Below, piece after piece: positions 48,921 through 57,405 of a stretch of 64,000 nt of DNA; position 1 is the stretch's first letter; every line of letters begins with the position of its first letter. A model generated the notes under the pieces. That model was not told the DNA's origin. It ran no database searches and worked only from the letters and a program-made list of their open reading frames with translations. The stretch is from Pseudomonadota bacterium (GTDB taxonomy: Bacteria; Pseudomonadota; Gammaproteobacteria; Burkholderiales; Gallionellaceae), in contig JAJZUP010000003.1 in NCBI GenBank assembly GCA_021848465.1, positions 62,001 through 126,000 on the forward strand, read 5' to 3'. The position numbers and the translations under genes are program-made.

Positions 48921-51548
48921 TCACACGCGCCGACGCAGCAGCGCCTTGCGCGCCTCCTCCAGCAGCAGCATGCCGAGCATGAACGGCACGATGTACAGCC
49001 ACACTGCCAGCGGCAGTGCCGCCGTGCCGAACAGCGCATTGCCCCACGGCGTGTAATCGATCAGCACCAGCAGCAGCAACTCGAACGCAATGCCCAGCCA
49101 GACCAGCCGGTTCGGCGGCAGGCTGCGGTCGAACACCGACAATTGCGGATGGCGGCACAGCCAGACATTGACCACCTGCATCGCGATGATCGCGGAAAGA
49201 CAGGCGGTGGTGGCCTGCACGTAGGTCAGCGCGTGCGCGTCCGGCATGACGCCGTATTGCCAATGTCCGTCCAGCACGAAGAAAAACGCCGCCATGCCCG
49301 CCAGCGCTTCCAGCGGGCCGAGGAAAAAATACGCGCGCAGCAGCAGCGGCCAGTTCAGCATGCGTTCGTTGCGCGCACGCGGCGGGCGGCGCATCACATG
49401 CGGGCCGGGTTTTTCGGCCCCGAGTGCCAGCGCGGGCAGCATGTCGGTGCCGAGGTCCACCGCCAGGATCTGCACCACCGTGAGCGGCAGCGGGATGCGG
49501 AACAGCACGAACGCCAGGTACGGCACGATCTCCGGAATGTTCGAGGTGAGGATGTAGGTAAGGAATTTGCGCACGTTGTCGTACACCGCGCGCCCTTCCT
49601 CGATGGCACTGACAATCGTGGCGAAGTTGTCGTCGAGCAGCACGATGTCGGCGGCGGCGCGCGCCACGTCGGTGCCGGCGACGCCCATTGCGATACCGAT
49701 GTCGGCGCATTTGAGCGCAGGCGCATCGTTCACGCCATCGCCGGTGACCGCGACGATCTCGCCGCGCCGTTGCAGCGCCTGCACGATGCGCATCTTCTGC
49801 TCGGGCGTGGTGCGCGCAAACACCAGGCCGGGCTCTTCGAGCAGCAGTTGCAGATCGGTGTCCGACATGCTGTGCAGTCGCTCGCCCTCGATGGCCTGCG
49901 GGACTTGCGTCAGGCCGATTTCGCGCGCCAGCGCCGCCGCCGTGTGCGGGTGGTCGCCGGTGACCATGATGATGCGCACGCCGGCCGCATGGCAGGTGGC
50001 CACGGCCTCGGTCACGCCGGGGCGCGGCGGGTCGGCCAGGCCGACCAGGCCGGCACACACCAGCCCGTTTTCCTGCAACCCTTCCGCCGCCGTTACCGGG
50101 CGATAGGCCAGCGCCAGCACGCGCAGCCCGCTGCTTGCCATCTGCTCCTGGCGGGCGAGCAGTTGCGCGCGCGCCGCTTCGTCCAGTGCCACGACCGCAC
50201 CGTGCTGCAACAGGCCGCTGCACAACGGCAACACTTTTTCCGCCGCGCCCTTGCAATACAGCACCGCCCCTTGCGGCGTGGCGCACAGCACCGACATGCG
50301 CTTGCGCTCGGCATCGAACGGCAACTCGTCGAGGCGCGCATGGGTTGCGCCGTCCGGGCAGGCCTGCAACAGCGCCAGCTCCATCGGGTCGCCCTGCCAG
50401 GCGGATTGCCCGTCTTGCTCGACGCGCTGCAAATCATGGCAATGGCGCATGATCGCAAACAGGATTGCGGCGCTGGCGCCCTGCGGCGCGCTGCACAGCG
50501 CGGCATCGCAGTAATACTGGCGCACGCTCATGCGGTTTTGCGTCAGCGTGCCGGTCTTGTCGCTGCAGATCACGGTGGTGGCACCCAGCGTCTCTACGGC
50601 TGGCAGGTGGCGGATCAGCGCATTTTTCCGGGCCATGCGCTGGGTTGCCATCGCCAGCGCCAGCGTCACGGTGGGCAGCAAGCCTTCCGGCACGTTGGCG
50701 ATGATGATGCCGACCGCGAACACCAGGTTGGCCCAGAACGACAGGCCGATGAATTGGCCAACGACAAAGAATGCCACGCCGAGCAGCAGCGCGAACAGCG
50801 CGATCAGGCGCGACAGGTAGGCGATTTCCTTTTGCAGCGGCGACAGCGGTTCGCGCGTGCTTTGCGTGAGCCGCGCGATATTGCCGAACTCGGTATGCAT
50901 GCCGGTGGCGTACACCATCGCCCGCGCCTTGCCGGAAATCAGCGCGGTGCCGGCATGCAGGATGTCGCGCCGCAGCGCCACCTGCGCCTCCCCGGCAGTC
51001 TCGGCGGCGCGCGCCTTGGGGCGTGATTCGCCGGTCAGCGTGGCGGTATTCACGCGCACGCCGAGCGCCTCGATCAGGCGGCAATCGGCTGGCACGTCGT
51101 TGCCGGCTTCGAGCAGCACCACGTCGCCCGGCACCAGCTCTTCCACGACCACCTGCACCGCCTTGCCGTCGCGCAACGCAGTGGCATGGCGCGGCAGCAG
51201 TTCGCGCAGCGCGGCCAGCGCTTTTTCCGCGCGATACTCCTGCCAGAACGAGAACAGGCCGTTGACCAGGATCACGCCGAGCACCGCATAGCCGAGCGTC
51301 GCCATGCCCTGCCCCGGCTCGCGATACTCGGCAAAAAATGCCAGGCCCGCCGCCAGCCACAGGATCAACGCAAAAAAGTGGGTGAACTCCTTGACCAGCC
51401 GCACGACGACGGGCTGGCCGGGGATTGCCTCAAGGCGGTTCGGCCCGTGCCGCGCCAGCCGCCGCGCGGCTTCCGCCTGCGTCAGGCCGCCGGCATTGCT
51501 GTGCAGGTGGGCGTACAGCGCATCGATTTCGCGATGGTGCGGATTCAT
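48921..51548 (-). CDS. P-type cation-transporting ATPase (type II, Na+/K+-ATPase-like)
   Basis: 875 residues. Features seen: N-terminal cation ATPase domain, TLTGES, the membrane motif NVPEGLLPTVTLALAMATQRMARKN, the phosphorylation site CSDKTGTLTQNRM, TGDGVNDAPALK and a C-terminal six-helix part. The NVPEGLLxTVT block and the sequence around it resemble the IIC (Na,K/H,K) group more than classic Ca2+ pumps. The ion transported cannot be determined. The start overlaps the potD stop by ATGA, so it is translationally coupled to the polyamine operon, an unusual partner. Confidence 0.88.
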   Translation of the reverse strand: MNPHHREIDALYAHLHSNAGGLTQAEAARRLARHGPNRLEAIPGQPVVVRLVKEFTHFFALILWLAAGLAFFAEYREPGQGMATLGYAVLGVILVNGLFSFWQEYRAEKALAALRELLPRHATALRDGKAVQVVVEELVPGDVVLLEAGNDVPADCRLIEALGVRVNTATLTGESRPKARAAETAGEAQVALRRDILHAGTALISGKARAMVYATGMHTEFGNIARLTQSTREPLSPLQKEIAYLSRLIALFALLLGVAFFVVGQFIGLSFWANLVFAVGIIIANVPEGLLPTVTLALAMATQRMARKNALIRHLPAVETLGATTVICSDKTGTLTQNRMSVRQYYCDAALCSAPQGASAAILFAIMRHCHDLQRVEQDGQSAWQGDPMELALLQACPDGATHARLDELPFDAERKRMSVLCATPQGAVLYCKGAAEKVLPLCSGLLQHGAVVALDEAARAQLLARQEQMASSGLRVLALAYRPVTAAEGLQENGLVCAGLVGLADPPRPGVTEAVATCHAAGVRIIMVTGDHPHTAAALAREIGLTQVPQAIEGERLHSMSDTDLQLLLEEPGLVFARTTPEQKMRIVQALQRRGEIVAVTGDGVNDAPALKCADIGIAMGVAGTDVARAAADIVLLDDNFATIVSAIEEGRAVYDNVRKFLTYILTSNIPEIVPYLAFVLFRIPLPLTVVQILAVDLGTDMLPALALGAEKPGPHVMRRPPRARNERMLNWPLLLRAYFFLGPLEALAGMAAFFFVLDGHWQYGVMPDAHALTYVQATTACLSAIIAMQVVNVWLCRHPQLSVFDRSLPPNRLVWLGIAFELLLLVLIDYTPWGNALFGTAALPLAVWLYIVPFMLGMLLLEEARKALLRRRV

Positions 51549-52666
51549 CGCAATTTGATCTCGGTCCAGATACGCGACAGCACGCGGCGCTGGCGGCGAT
51601 CGAGATCGCGCAGCATTTCCAGATGCGTGAGCTGCGCCGCGCCGGGAAAGACCGCCGCACTCGCCGCGATTTCCGGACGGATGTAGGCACGCGCGGCGCG
51701 GTTGGGATTGCCGGAGCCGATCAGGTTGGTCAGCTCGGCGGCGTTGCGCCCTTCCAGCATGAAGTTGATGAAGCGGTGCGCGAGGTCGGGACGCGGCCCG
51801 CTCTTATGCAGCACCAGCGAGTCGAGCGCCAGCACCGCGCCTTCCTTCGGGATGCTGGCGAGGATGCGGAAGCCGCGCTGCGCCTTTTGCGCATCGAGAT
51901 CGGCCTGGAAGATGTCGTTGGAGTAGCCATGCACGAGCCAGATGTTGCCGACCGTGAGCTCCTTGATGTAACTCGATGCATTGAATGCGGCCCAGTAGGG
52001 CTTGGCGCGGATGATGAGGTCGCGCGCCTGCTTCCAGTGCGCCTCGTCGGTATCGTTGGCAGAGTAGCCGAGATACTTCAGCCCCGCCGCCAGCAGCTCG
52101 CGCTGGCTGTCGAGCACGGTGACGCGCCCCTTGAGTTTTTCCAGGTAGCGCGGTTCGAAGATCACCGCCCAGCTATCGACGGGAAACTGCAACGCGCGCT
52201 GCTTCTCGCTGTTGTAGCCGATCAGCGTGATCGTGTAGGCATACGGCACCGAGTAGCGGTTGCCGGGATCGAATGGGGTGTTGAGCCAGGCGGGATCGAT
52301 GTTTCCGAGGTTGGGAAGGCGCGTCTTGTCGAGCGGACGCAACACTTGCTGGCGGATCAGCGCTTCGACCGCATTGCCGGTCGGCACAATCAGGTCGTAG
52401 CCGGTGGCCCCGGCCGCGAGCTTGGCCAGCATTTCCTCGTTGTCGGAATAATAATCCTGCACCACGCGGCAACCGCACTCGGCCTCGAAGCGCGCGATGG
52501 TGGCATCGGAGATGTAGTTGTTCCAGTTGTAAAGGTGCAGCACGTCTTCGGCATGGGCCGGGGTGAAGGACAAGAGGAACCACAAGCCAGCGAGGACACC
52601 GAGAGTGCGGCAGAGACCCGCAGTGCAGCAGTCTTGTCTGAGGCTAATTTGTTTCTTTGATTTCAT
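51545..52666 (-). CDS. potD: Polyamine ABC transporter substrate-binding protein (PotD-like)
   Basis: 373 residues with a long signal peptide (about 40 residues, hydrophobic GVLAGLWFLLSFTPAHAED). The mature part starts VLHLYNWNNYISDATIARFE, typical of PotD/PotF periplasmic binding proteins. It captures spermidine or putrescine for the PotABC channel. ATG 52666 is chosen: AGGGAAGG precedes it and it overlaps the potC stop by ATGA. A longer reading overlaps the potC frame and is a shadow. Confidence 0.92.
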   Translation of the reverse strand: MKSKKQISLRQDCCTAGLCRTLGVLAGLWFLLSFTPAHAEDVLHLYNWNNYISDATIARFEAECGCRVVQDYYSDNEEMLAKLAAGATGYDLIVPTGNAVEALIRQQVLRPLDKTRLPNLGNIDPAWLNTPFDPGNRYSVPYAYTITLIGYNSEKQRALQFPVDSWAVIFEPRYLEKLKGRVTVLDSQRELLAAGLKYLGYSANDTDEAHWKQARDLIIRAKPYWAAFNASSYIKELTVGNIWLVHGYSNDIFQADLDAQKAQRGFRILASIPKEGAVLALDSLVLHKSGPRPDLAHRFINFMLEGRNAAELTNLIGSGNPNRAARAYIRPEIAASAAVFPGAAQLTHLEMLRDLDRRQRRVLSRIWTEIKLR

Positions 52667-53439
52667 GCCTTCCCTTTCAGCGCATCCGGCGCAAACCGGG
52701 AGGCGAGCACAATCAGGGTGAGCGTGAGCAGCATCAGCAGCGTGGACACCGCGTTCACTTCCGGCGTCACCGCGATCTTGATCATCGAGTAGATGCGCAG
52801 CGGCAGTGTCTGCACGCCGACCCCGGCGGTGAAAAACGTGATGACGAAGTCGTCGATGGAAAGGGTGAATGCCATCAGCCCGCCCGCGACGACGGCAGGC
52901 AATATCAGCGGAAGCGTGATATGGCGGAAGGTCTGCCACTGCGAAGCGCCGCAGTCGCGTGCCGCTTCGAACAGGCTCTCCTCGACACCGGCAAGGCGCG
53001 CGCGCACGATGACCGCGACAAACCCGATGGAGAAGGTGATATGTGCCAACACGATGGACAACATGCCCAGCGTGAGGTTGAGCACCTGGATGAAGAACAG
53101 CAGCAGCGAAACGCCGAGCAGGATTTCCGGCATCGCCACCGGAGTCAGCACCATGAAGGCCAGCATCCTGATGCGGTAGCGGTGCATTGCCATCCCGGCC
53201 ATGGTGCCCAGCAGGGTTGCCGCAAGACTGGAAACGAGCGCGATGAACAGCGAGTTTCCGGCGGCGAGCAGCATTTCGCGATCGTGCAGCAGCACTTCGT
53301 ACCAGCGCAGCGTGAAGCCGATCCATTCGGCATTCAAGCGCGAATCGTTGAACGAATAGACCACGACTACCGCCAGCGGCAAATACAGGAAGGCGTAAAC
53401 GGACAGCGCCGCCGCCCACAACCGCCAGCCTCTACGCAT
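52663..53439 (-). CDS. potC: Polyamine ABC transporter permease PotC
   Basis: 258 residues with six membrane helices. The cytoplasmic EAA loop of ABC permeases reads EAARDCGASQWQTFRHITLPLILPA. Family motif SIDDFVITFF is typical of PotC. It forms the membrane channel with PotB. Its start overlaps the potB stop by 8 bases. Confidence 0.94.
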   Translation of the reverse strand: MRRGWRLWAAALSVYAFLYLPLAVVVVYSFNDSRLNAEWIGFTLRWYEVLLHDREMLLAAGNSLFIALVSSLAATLLGTMAGMAMHRYRIRMLAFMVLTPVAMPEILLGVSLLLFFIQVLNLTLGMLSIVLAHITFSIGFVAVIVRARLAGVEESLFEAARDCGASQWQTFRHITLPLILPAVVAGGLMAFTLSIDDFVITFFTAGVGVQTLPLRIYSMIKIAVTPEVNAVSTLLMLLTLTLIVLASRFAPDALKGKA

Positions 53440-54340
53440 AGTATTTCCCTCCGCGTCCCAGCCGCGCGGCCAGCCAGGCTACTGCAAGCACCGCAAGCGT
53501 CAGCATGATCGACAGGGTGGAGCCGAATGGCCAGTCGCGCGTGCCGAGAAACTGCTCCTTGATCAGGTTGCCGATCAGCATGTCGCCGGTGCCGCCGAGA
53601 ATATCCGGAATCGCGAACATGCCGAGCACAGGAATGAATACCAGTGCCGCACCGGAGAGGATGCCGGGCATGGACAGCGGGAACGTGATGCGCCAGAAGC
53701 GCTGCCAGGCGTTGGCGCCGCAATCCTGCGCGGCATCGAGCAGCATGGGATCGTGCTTTTCGAGGTTGGTGTACAGCGGCAGCACCATGAACGGCAGGTG
53801 CACATATACCATGCCGACCAGCACGGCGAATGGCGAGAACAGCAGGTGTACCGGTGTCAGGCCGAACAGGGCAAGCACGGCGTTGATGGCCTGGCTCAAC
53901 GCGGCTTGCGGCCCGAGCAAAATCATCCAGGCATAGACCCGCACCAGGAAGTTGCTGGCAAACGGCAGGATCACCAGCAACACCATCAGGTCGCGACTTT
54001 TCTTCGGGCTGCGCGCGATCAGCAAGGCCAGCGGGTAAGCCAGCAGCAGGCAGATCAGCGTGGTTGCTAGCGCAACCAGGAACGACTTGAGGAACACCTG
54101 CACATAAATGATGTCGCTGAAAAAGAACTGGTAGGTTTCGAACGTGAGCCCATGCAATACCCCGGGGACAGTGGAAAATAACGGCGCCAGCCCGCCGAAT
54201 TCGCCGGGATAACGAAACGAAGCCAGCACCATGATGGCGCTTGGCAGCAGGAAGAACACGGCCAGGAAAAGCAGCGGTGGCCCGCTTACCAGCCAGCGGG
54301 CAAGGCGTGTTGCACGCGACGATTGAGTTTTCTCACTCAT
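53432..54340 (-). CDS. potB: Polyamine ABC transporter permease PotB
   Basis: 302 residues from MSEKTQSSRATRLARW. Six helices are seen, with the EAA loop DAAQDCGANAWQRFWRITFPLSMPGI and FAIPDILGG, characteristic of PotB. ATG 54352 (adding MAPE) is an alternative start; neither has a strong ribosome site, so coupling from potA (stop at 54360) is likely. It forms the permease pair with PotC. Confidence 0.92.
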   Translation of the reverse strand: MSEKTQSSRATRLARWLVSGPPLLFLAVFFLLPSAIMVLASFRYPGEFGGLAPLFSTVPGVLHGLTFETYQFFFSDIIYVQVFLKSFLVALATTLICLLLAYPLALLIARSPKKSRDLMVLLVILPFASNFLVRVYAWMILLGPQAALSQAINAVLALFGLTPVHLLFSPFAVLVGMVYVHLPFMVLPLYTNLEKHDPMLLDAAQDCGANAWQRFWRITFPLSMPGILSGAALVFIPVLGMFAIPDILGGTGDMLIGNLIKEQFLGTRDWPFGSTLSIMLTLAVLAVAWLAARLGRGGKYYA

Positions 54341-54359
54341 TTCCGGTGCCATCTGTGCG

Positions 54360-55448
54360 TTACGCGACCAGGAACACGCCGGCATCGTGCCGCCAGCCGA
54401 CACTGACCGTATCTCCGACCTCGAACAGCCGGGCGCGCCCCGGCGCAGCATTCGGCAGCAGCGCCTCAAGCACCATGCCGTTATCGAGCCGGACCTTGTA
54501 TACCGTGACATCGCCGCGATACAGGAATTGCTGCACCGTGGCAGAAAAATGGTTCTTCAATTCGCGCACTTCCTCGTGGACGCCGATACGCACCTGCTCC
54601 GGTCGAATCGCGAAATACCCCTTGCCGCCGGATGCCAGGCCGACATGCGGAGGGGCCAGCACTTCGCCGAGTCCGGCAATATCGAGATGCACATGATGTC
54701 CGTGCGCGGCTTGCAACACGCTGGCGTCAAGCAGGTTGATGTGGCCGATGAAGTCGGCCACGAAGCGGTTGCATGGCGCGCTGTACAGGCGCGACGGTTC
54801 GTCCACCTGTTCAACCTTGCCAGCGCGCATCACCGCGATGCGGTGCGACAAGGCCAGCGCCTCGACCTGGGCGTGGGTGACAAATACGAAGGTGATGCCG
54901 ACATCGCGCTGCAGGTTGATCAGGTCCACCTGCATCTCTTCGCGCAGCTTGGCATCCAGCGCACCGAGCGGCTCATCCAGCAGCAACAGGCGCGGCCGGC
55001 TCACCAGTCCGCGCGCCAATGCCACGCGCTGCTTCTGTCCGCCGGACAGTTCGTGAGGATAGGCAGCAGCCTTGTCAGTGAGATGAACCTGCTCAAGCGC
55101 TTCCTGCAATTGCTTGCGCTGCACCGCCGCCGGAATGCGTGCCATCTTCAACGGGAAGGCGACGTTTTGTGCCACGGTCATATGCGGAAACAGCGCGTAA
55201 TTCTGGAACACGGTGCGCACCGGCCGTTTTTCCGGCGGGGTGTCGACCATGTCTTTGCCATCCAGCAATATCTGCCCGGCGTCCGGCAGATCGAAACCGG
55301 CCAGCATGCGCAGGATGGTGGTCTTGCCGCAACCAGACGGCCCGAGCAGCGTGAAAAATTCGCCGGACTCGATGCTGAGGCTGACGTTCTCGACGGCGGA
55401 AAAATCGCCGAAGCGGCGCGTGACGTTTTTAATCTCGAGCATTGCCAT
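54360..55448 (-). CDS. potA: Polyamine ABC transporter ATP-binding protein PotA
   Basis: 362 residues. Walker A GPSGCGKTT, signature LSGGQKQR, Walker B LLLLDEPLGALD and a C-terminal TOBE regulatory domain are present. The H-loop region reads FVTHAQVEALALSHR; most PotA-like proteins read THDQEEA there, so the Asp and Glu next to the switch His are replaced. The switch His itself is kept, so activity is plausible. It follows the alcohol dehydrogenase gene by 3 bases. Confidence 0.94.
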   Translation of the reverse strand: MAMLEIKNVTRRFGDFSAVENVSLSIESGEFFTLLGPSGCGKTTILRMLAGFDLPDAGQILLDGKDMVDTPPEKRPVRTVFQNYALFPHMTVAQNVAFPLKMARIPAAVQRKQLQEALEQVHLTDKAAAYPHELSGGQKQRVALARGLVSRPRLLLLDEPLGALDAKLREEMQVDLINLQRDVGITFVFVTHAQVEALALSHRIAVMRAGKVEQVDEPSRLYSAPCNRFVADFIGHINLLDASVLQAAHGHHVHLDIAGLGEVLAPPHVGLASGGKGYFAIRPEQVRIGVHEEVRELKNHFSATVQQFLYRGDVTVYKVRLDNGMVLEALLPNAAPGRARLFEVGDTVSVGWRHDAGVFLVA

Positions 55449-55451
55449 GCG

Positions 55452-56444
55452 CTACTCCATCACCAGCACGGCGGCGCCGCGCACCTGGCCGGAACGCAGG
55501 CAGGCCATTGCCTGGTTTGCTTCGGCGAGCGGGAAGGTCTGCACCGTGGTCTGCACGCCTGCCTGCGGTGCAATGGCAAAAAATTCTTCGCCGTCGCGAC
55601 GCGTGAGATTCGCAATCGAGCGAACGCTGCGCTCGCCCCACAGCAAGGCATAGGGGAAGGATGGGATGTCGCTCATGTGGATGCCGGCGCACACGACCGT
55701 GCCGCCCTTCGCGGTGTGGCGCAACGCATGCGGCAGCAGGCTGCCGTCCGGCGCGAAGATGATGGCGGCATCCATTGCGGTGGGCGGGGCGGACAGCGAA
55801 TCGCCCGCCCAGCTCGCGCCAAGTTCGTGTGCGAACTGTTGCCCCGCCATATCGCCGGGCTTGGTGTAGGCGTAGATGCGGCGCCCCTGCCAATGCGCGA
55901 TCTGGGCGATGATGTGGGCAGCCGCGCCGAAGCCGTAGATGCCGAGGGTTTTCGCATCGCCAGCGGCACTCAGCGCGCGGTAGCCGATCAAGCCGGCGCA
56001 CAGCAGCGGAGCGGCCTCGGCGTCACCATAGGCGTGCGGTAACGCAAAGCAGTAACACTGGTCTGCAACGACATATTCGGCATAGCCGCCGTTCAGCGTG
56101 TAGCCGGTGAATTGCGCGGTATCGCAGAGGTTTTCGCGGCCGCCGGTGCAGTAATGGCAATGCCCGCAGGTATGCCCCAGCCAGGGCACCCCGACGCGCT
56201 GGCCGACATGAAAGCGCGCCACGCCGGGGCCGGTTGCGACCACCTCGCCGACGATTTCGTGCCCGAGGATCAGCGGCAGTTTCGGATTCGGCAACTCGCC
56301 GTCGGCCACGTGCAGGTCGGTGCGGCAGACGCCGCAGGCACGCACCCTGACCAGCAACTCCCCTGCTCCCGGCTGCGGCACCGGAATTTGCGCAAGACGC
56401 AACGGTTGCCCCGCCGCGTCAAGCAGCATGGCCCGCATCATCAT
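55452..56444 (-). CDS. Zinc-dependent alcohol dehydrogenase family protein
   Basis: 330 residues of the medium-chain dehydrogenase family. Catalytic zinc ligands lie in RACGVCRTDLH and GHEIVGEV. The four structural-zinc cysteines are in CGHCHYC and ENLC, and the nucleotide-binding loop is GIYGFGAAAH. NAD(P) dependence is expected, and the substrate is unknown; the presence in a polyamine operon might point to aldehydes from polyamine breakdown, but that is speculative. The start overlaps the pcm2 stop by ATGA. Confidence 0.9.
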   Translation of the reverse strand: MMMRAMLLDAAGQPLRLAQIPVPQPGAGELLVRVRACGVCRTDLHVADGELPNPKLPLILGHEIVGEVVATGPGVARFHVGQRVGVPWLGHTCGHCHYCTGGRENLCDTAQFTGYTLNGGYAEYVVADQCYCFALPHAYGDAEAAPLLCAGLIGYRALSAAGDAKTLGIYGFGAAAHIIAQIAHWQGRRIYAYTKPGDMAGQQFAHELGASWAGDSLSAPPTAMDAAIIFAPDGSLLPHALRHTAKGGTVVCAGIHMSDIPSFPYALLWGERSVRSIANLTRRDGEEFFAIAPQAGVQTTVQTFPLAEANQAMACLRSGQVRGAAVLVME

Positions 56445-57148
56445 GCGTCACCTCCGGTCAGCGGCACGAAGCGCACCGGGATGATGGCCTCGTTGTGCAT
56501 GACGCCATCCCGATCCTTGGTCAGCAGCATCAGTTGCTGGGCATACGACCAGCCACCCAGCGGGATGACCAGACGCCCGCCCGGCTTGAGCTGGGCCAGC
56601 AAGGCCGGCGGCACGTGCGGAGTGGCGGCTGCGACAGTGATGCAATCGAACGGCGCATGCTGCGGCCAGCCCTGGGTGCCGTCGCCGTGACGGACGGCGA
56701 TATTGTCGTAGCCGAGGCTGCGCAATAATTTTTCCGCGCTGACTGCGAGCGGCGCGACGATTTCGACGCTGTATACCTGCCCGGCCAGCTCGGCCAGCAC
56801 CGCCGCCTGGTAACCGGAGCCGGTGCCGATTTCCAGCACGGTATCGTGCTTGCCGGGCTGCAACAGCTCGGCGACAAGCGCCACGATATAAGGCTGGGAG
56901 ATGGTCTGGTCATGGCCGATCGGGAGCGCCTGGTTGAAGTAGGCGCTGGACAACTGGTCAGCAGGAACAAAACGGTGGCGCGGCACTCTCTGCATGACCG
57001 CGAGCACGTTTTCGGAAACGCCGCCACGCGCATAGTCATCGGTTTCCTGCGCCATTTCGCGGATGGTTTCGACCATGGAGCGGCGTGATGCGGCATATGT
57101 CTCAGCATCGCTCTGTTCGTCATCCTGCCGTGCCTGATGGAATTCCAT
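56441..57148 (-). CDS. pcm: Protein-L-isoaspartate O-methyltransferase, second copy
   Basis: 235 residues from MEFHQARQDDEQSDAE. The SAM motif VLEIGTGSGYQAAVLAELAG and [17 protein letters not shown] match Pcm. The N-terminal extension (about 20 acidic residues) is not in the copy at 8357-9013. It is the first gene of the chain pcm2-adh-potABCD-P-type ATPase, with stop/start overlap to adh. The ATG at 57148 is chosen because a purine-rich AAAGGGTGG precedes it; a longer form would add 25 residues. Confidence 0.9.
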   Translation of the reverse strand: MEFHQARQDDEQSDAETYAASRRSMVETIREMAQETDDYARGGVSENVLAVMQRVPRHRFVPADQLSSAYFNQALPIGHDQTISQPYIVALVAELLQPGKHDTVLEIGTGSGYQAAVLAELAGQVYSVEIVAPLAVSAEKLLRSLGYDNIAVRHGDGTQGWPQHAPFDCITVAAATPHVPPALLAQLKPGGRLVIPLGGWSYAQQLMLLTKDRDGVMHNEAIIPVRFVPLTGGDA

Positions 57149-57405
57149 ACGCCACCACCCTTTGTATTGACCTGTCTGCTCATACAGTTCGAAGTGCGCC
57201 CCAACACAACTGCATAATTGCACCTCCAGAAACTGTGGGCAATATGTAATTCAAGGGCATCTAATAATCACAAAAAATAATGTCTCCCCTGCACCAATTT
57301 TTCAATCAAATTAAATATTTCACTGATCTGCATCTTAAACTATTCAGGAGTCGCACGATCTGGCACTCAATAACGCAACCAACATTCATCACAAGGGAGA
57401 ACAAT

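Noticed and set aside
51545-53419. A 624-codon open frame covering potD and most of potC
   Set aside because: Only the part from 52666 encodes PotD; the upstream half is low-complexity Arg/Ala/His-rich sequence in a shadow frame of potC.
57360-57380. TGGCAC followed by AACGC upstream of the synthase gene, looking like a sigma-54 promoter
   Set aside because: The GG and GC are 11 bases apart instead of the required 10, and the site is only about 30 bases before the start codon.
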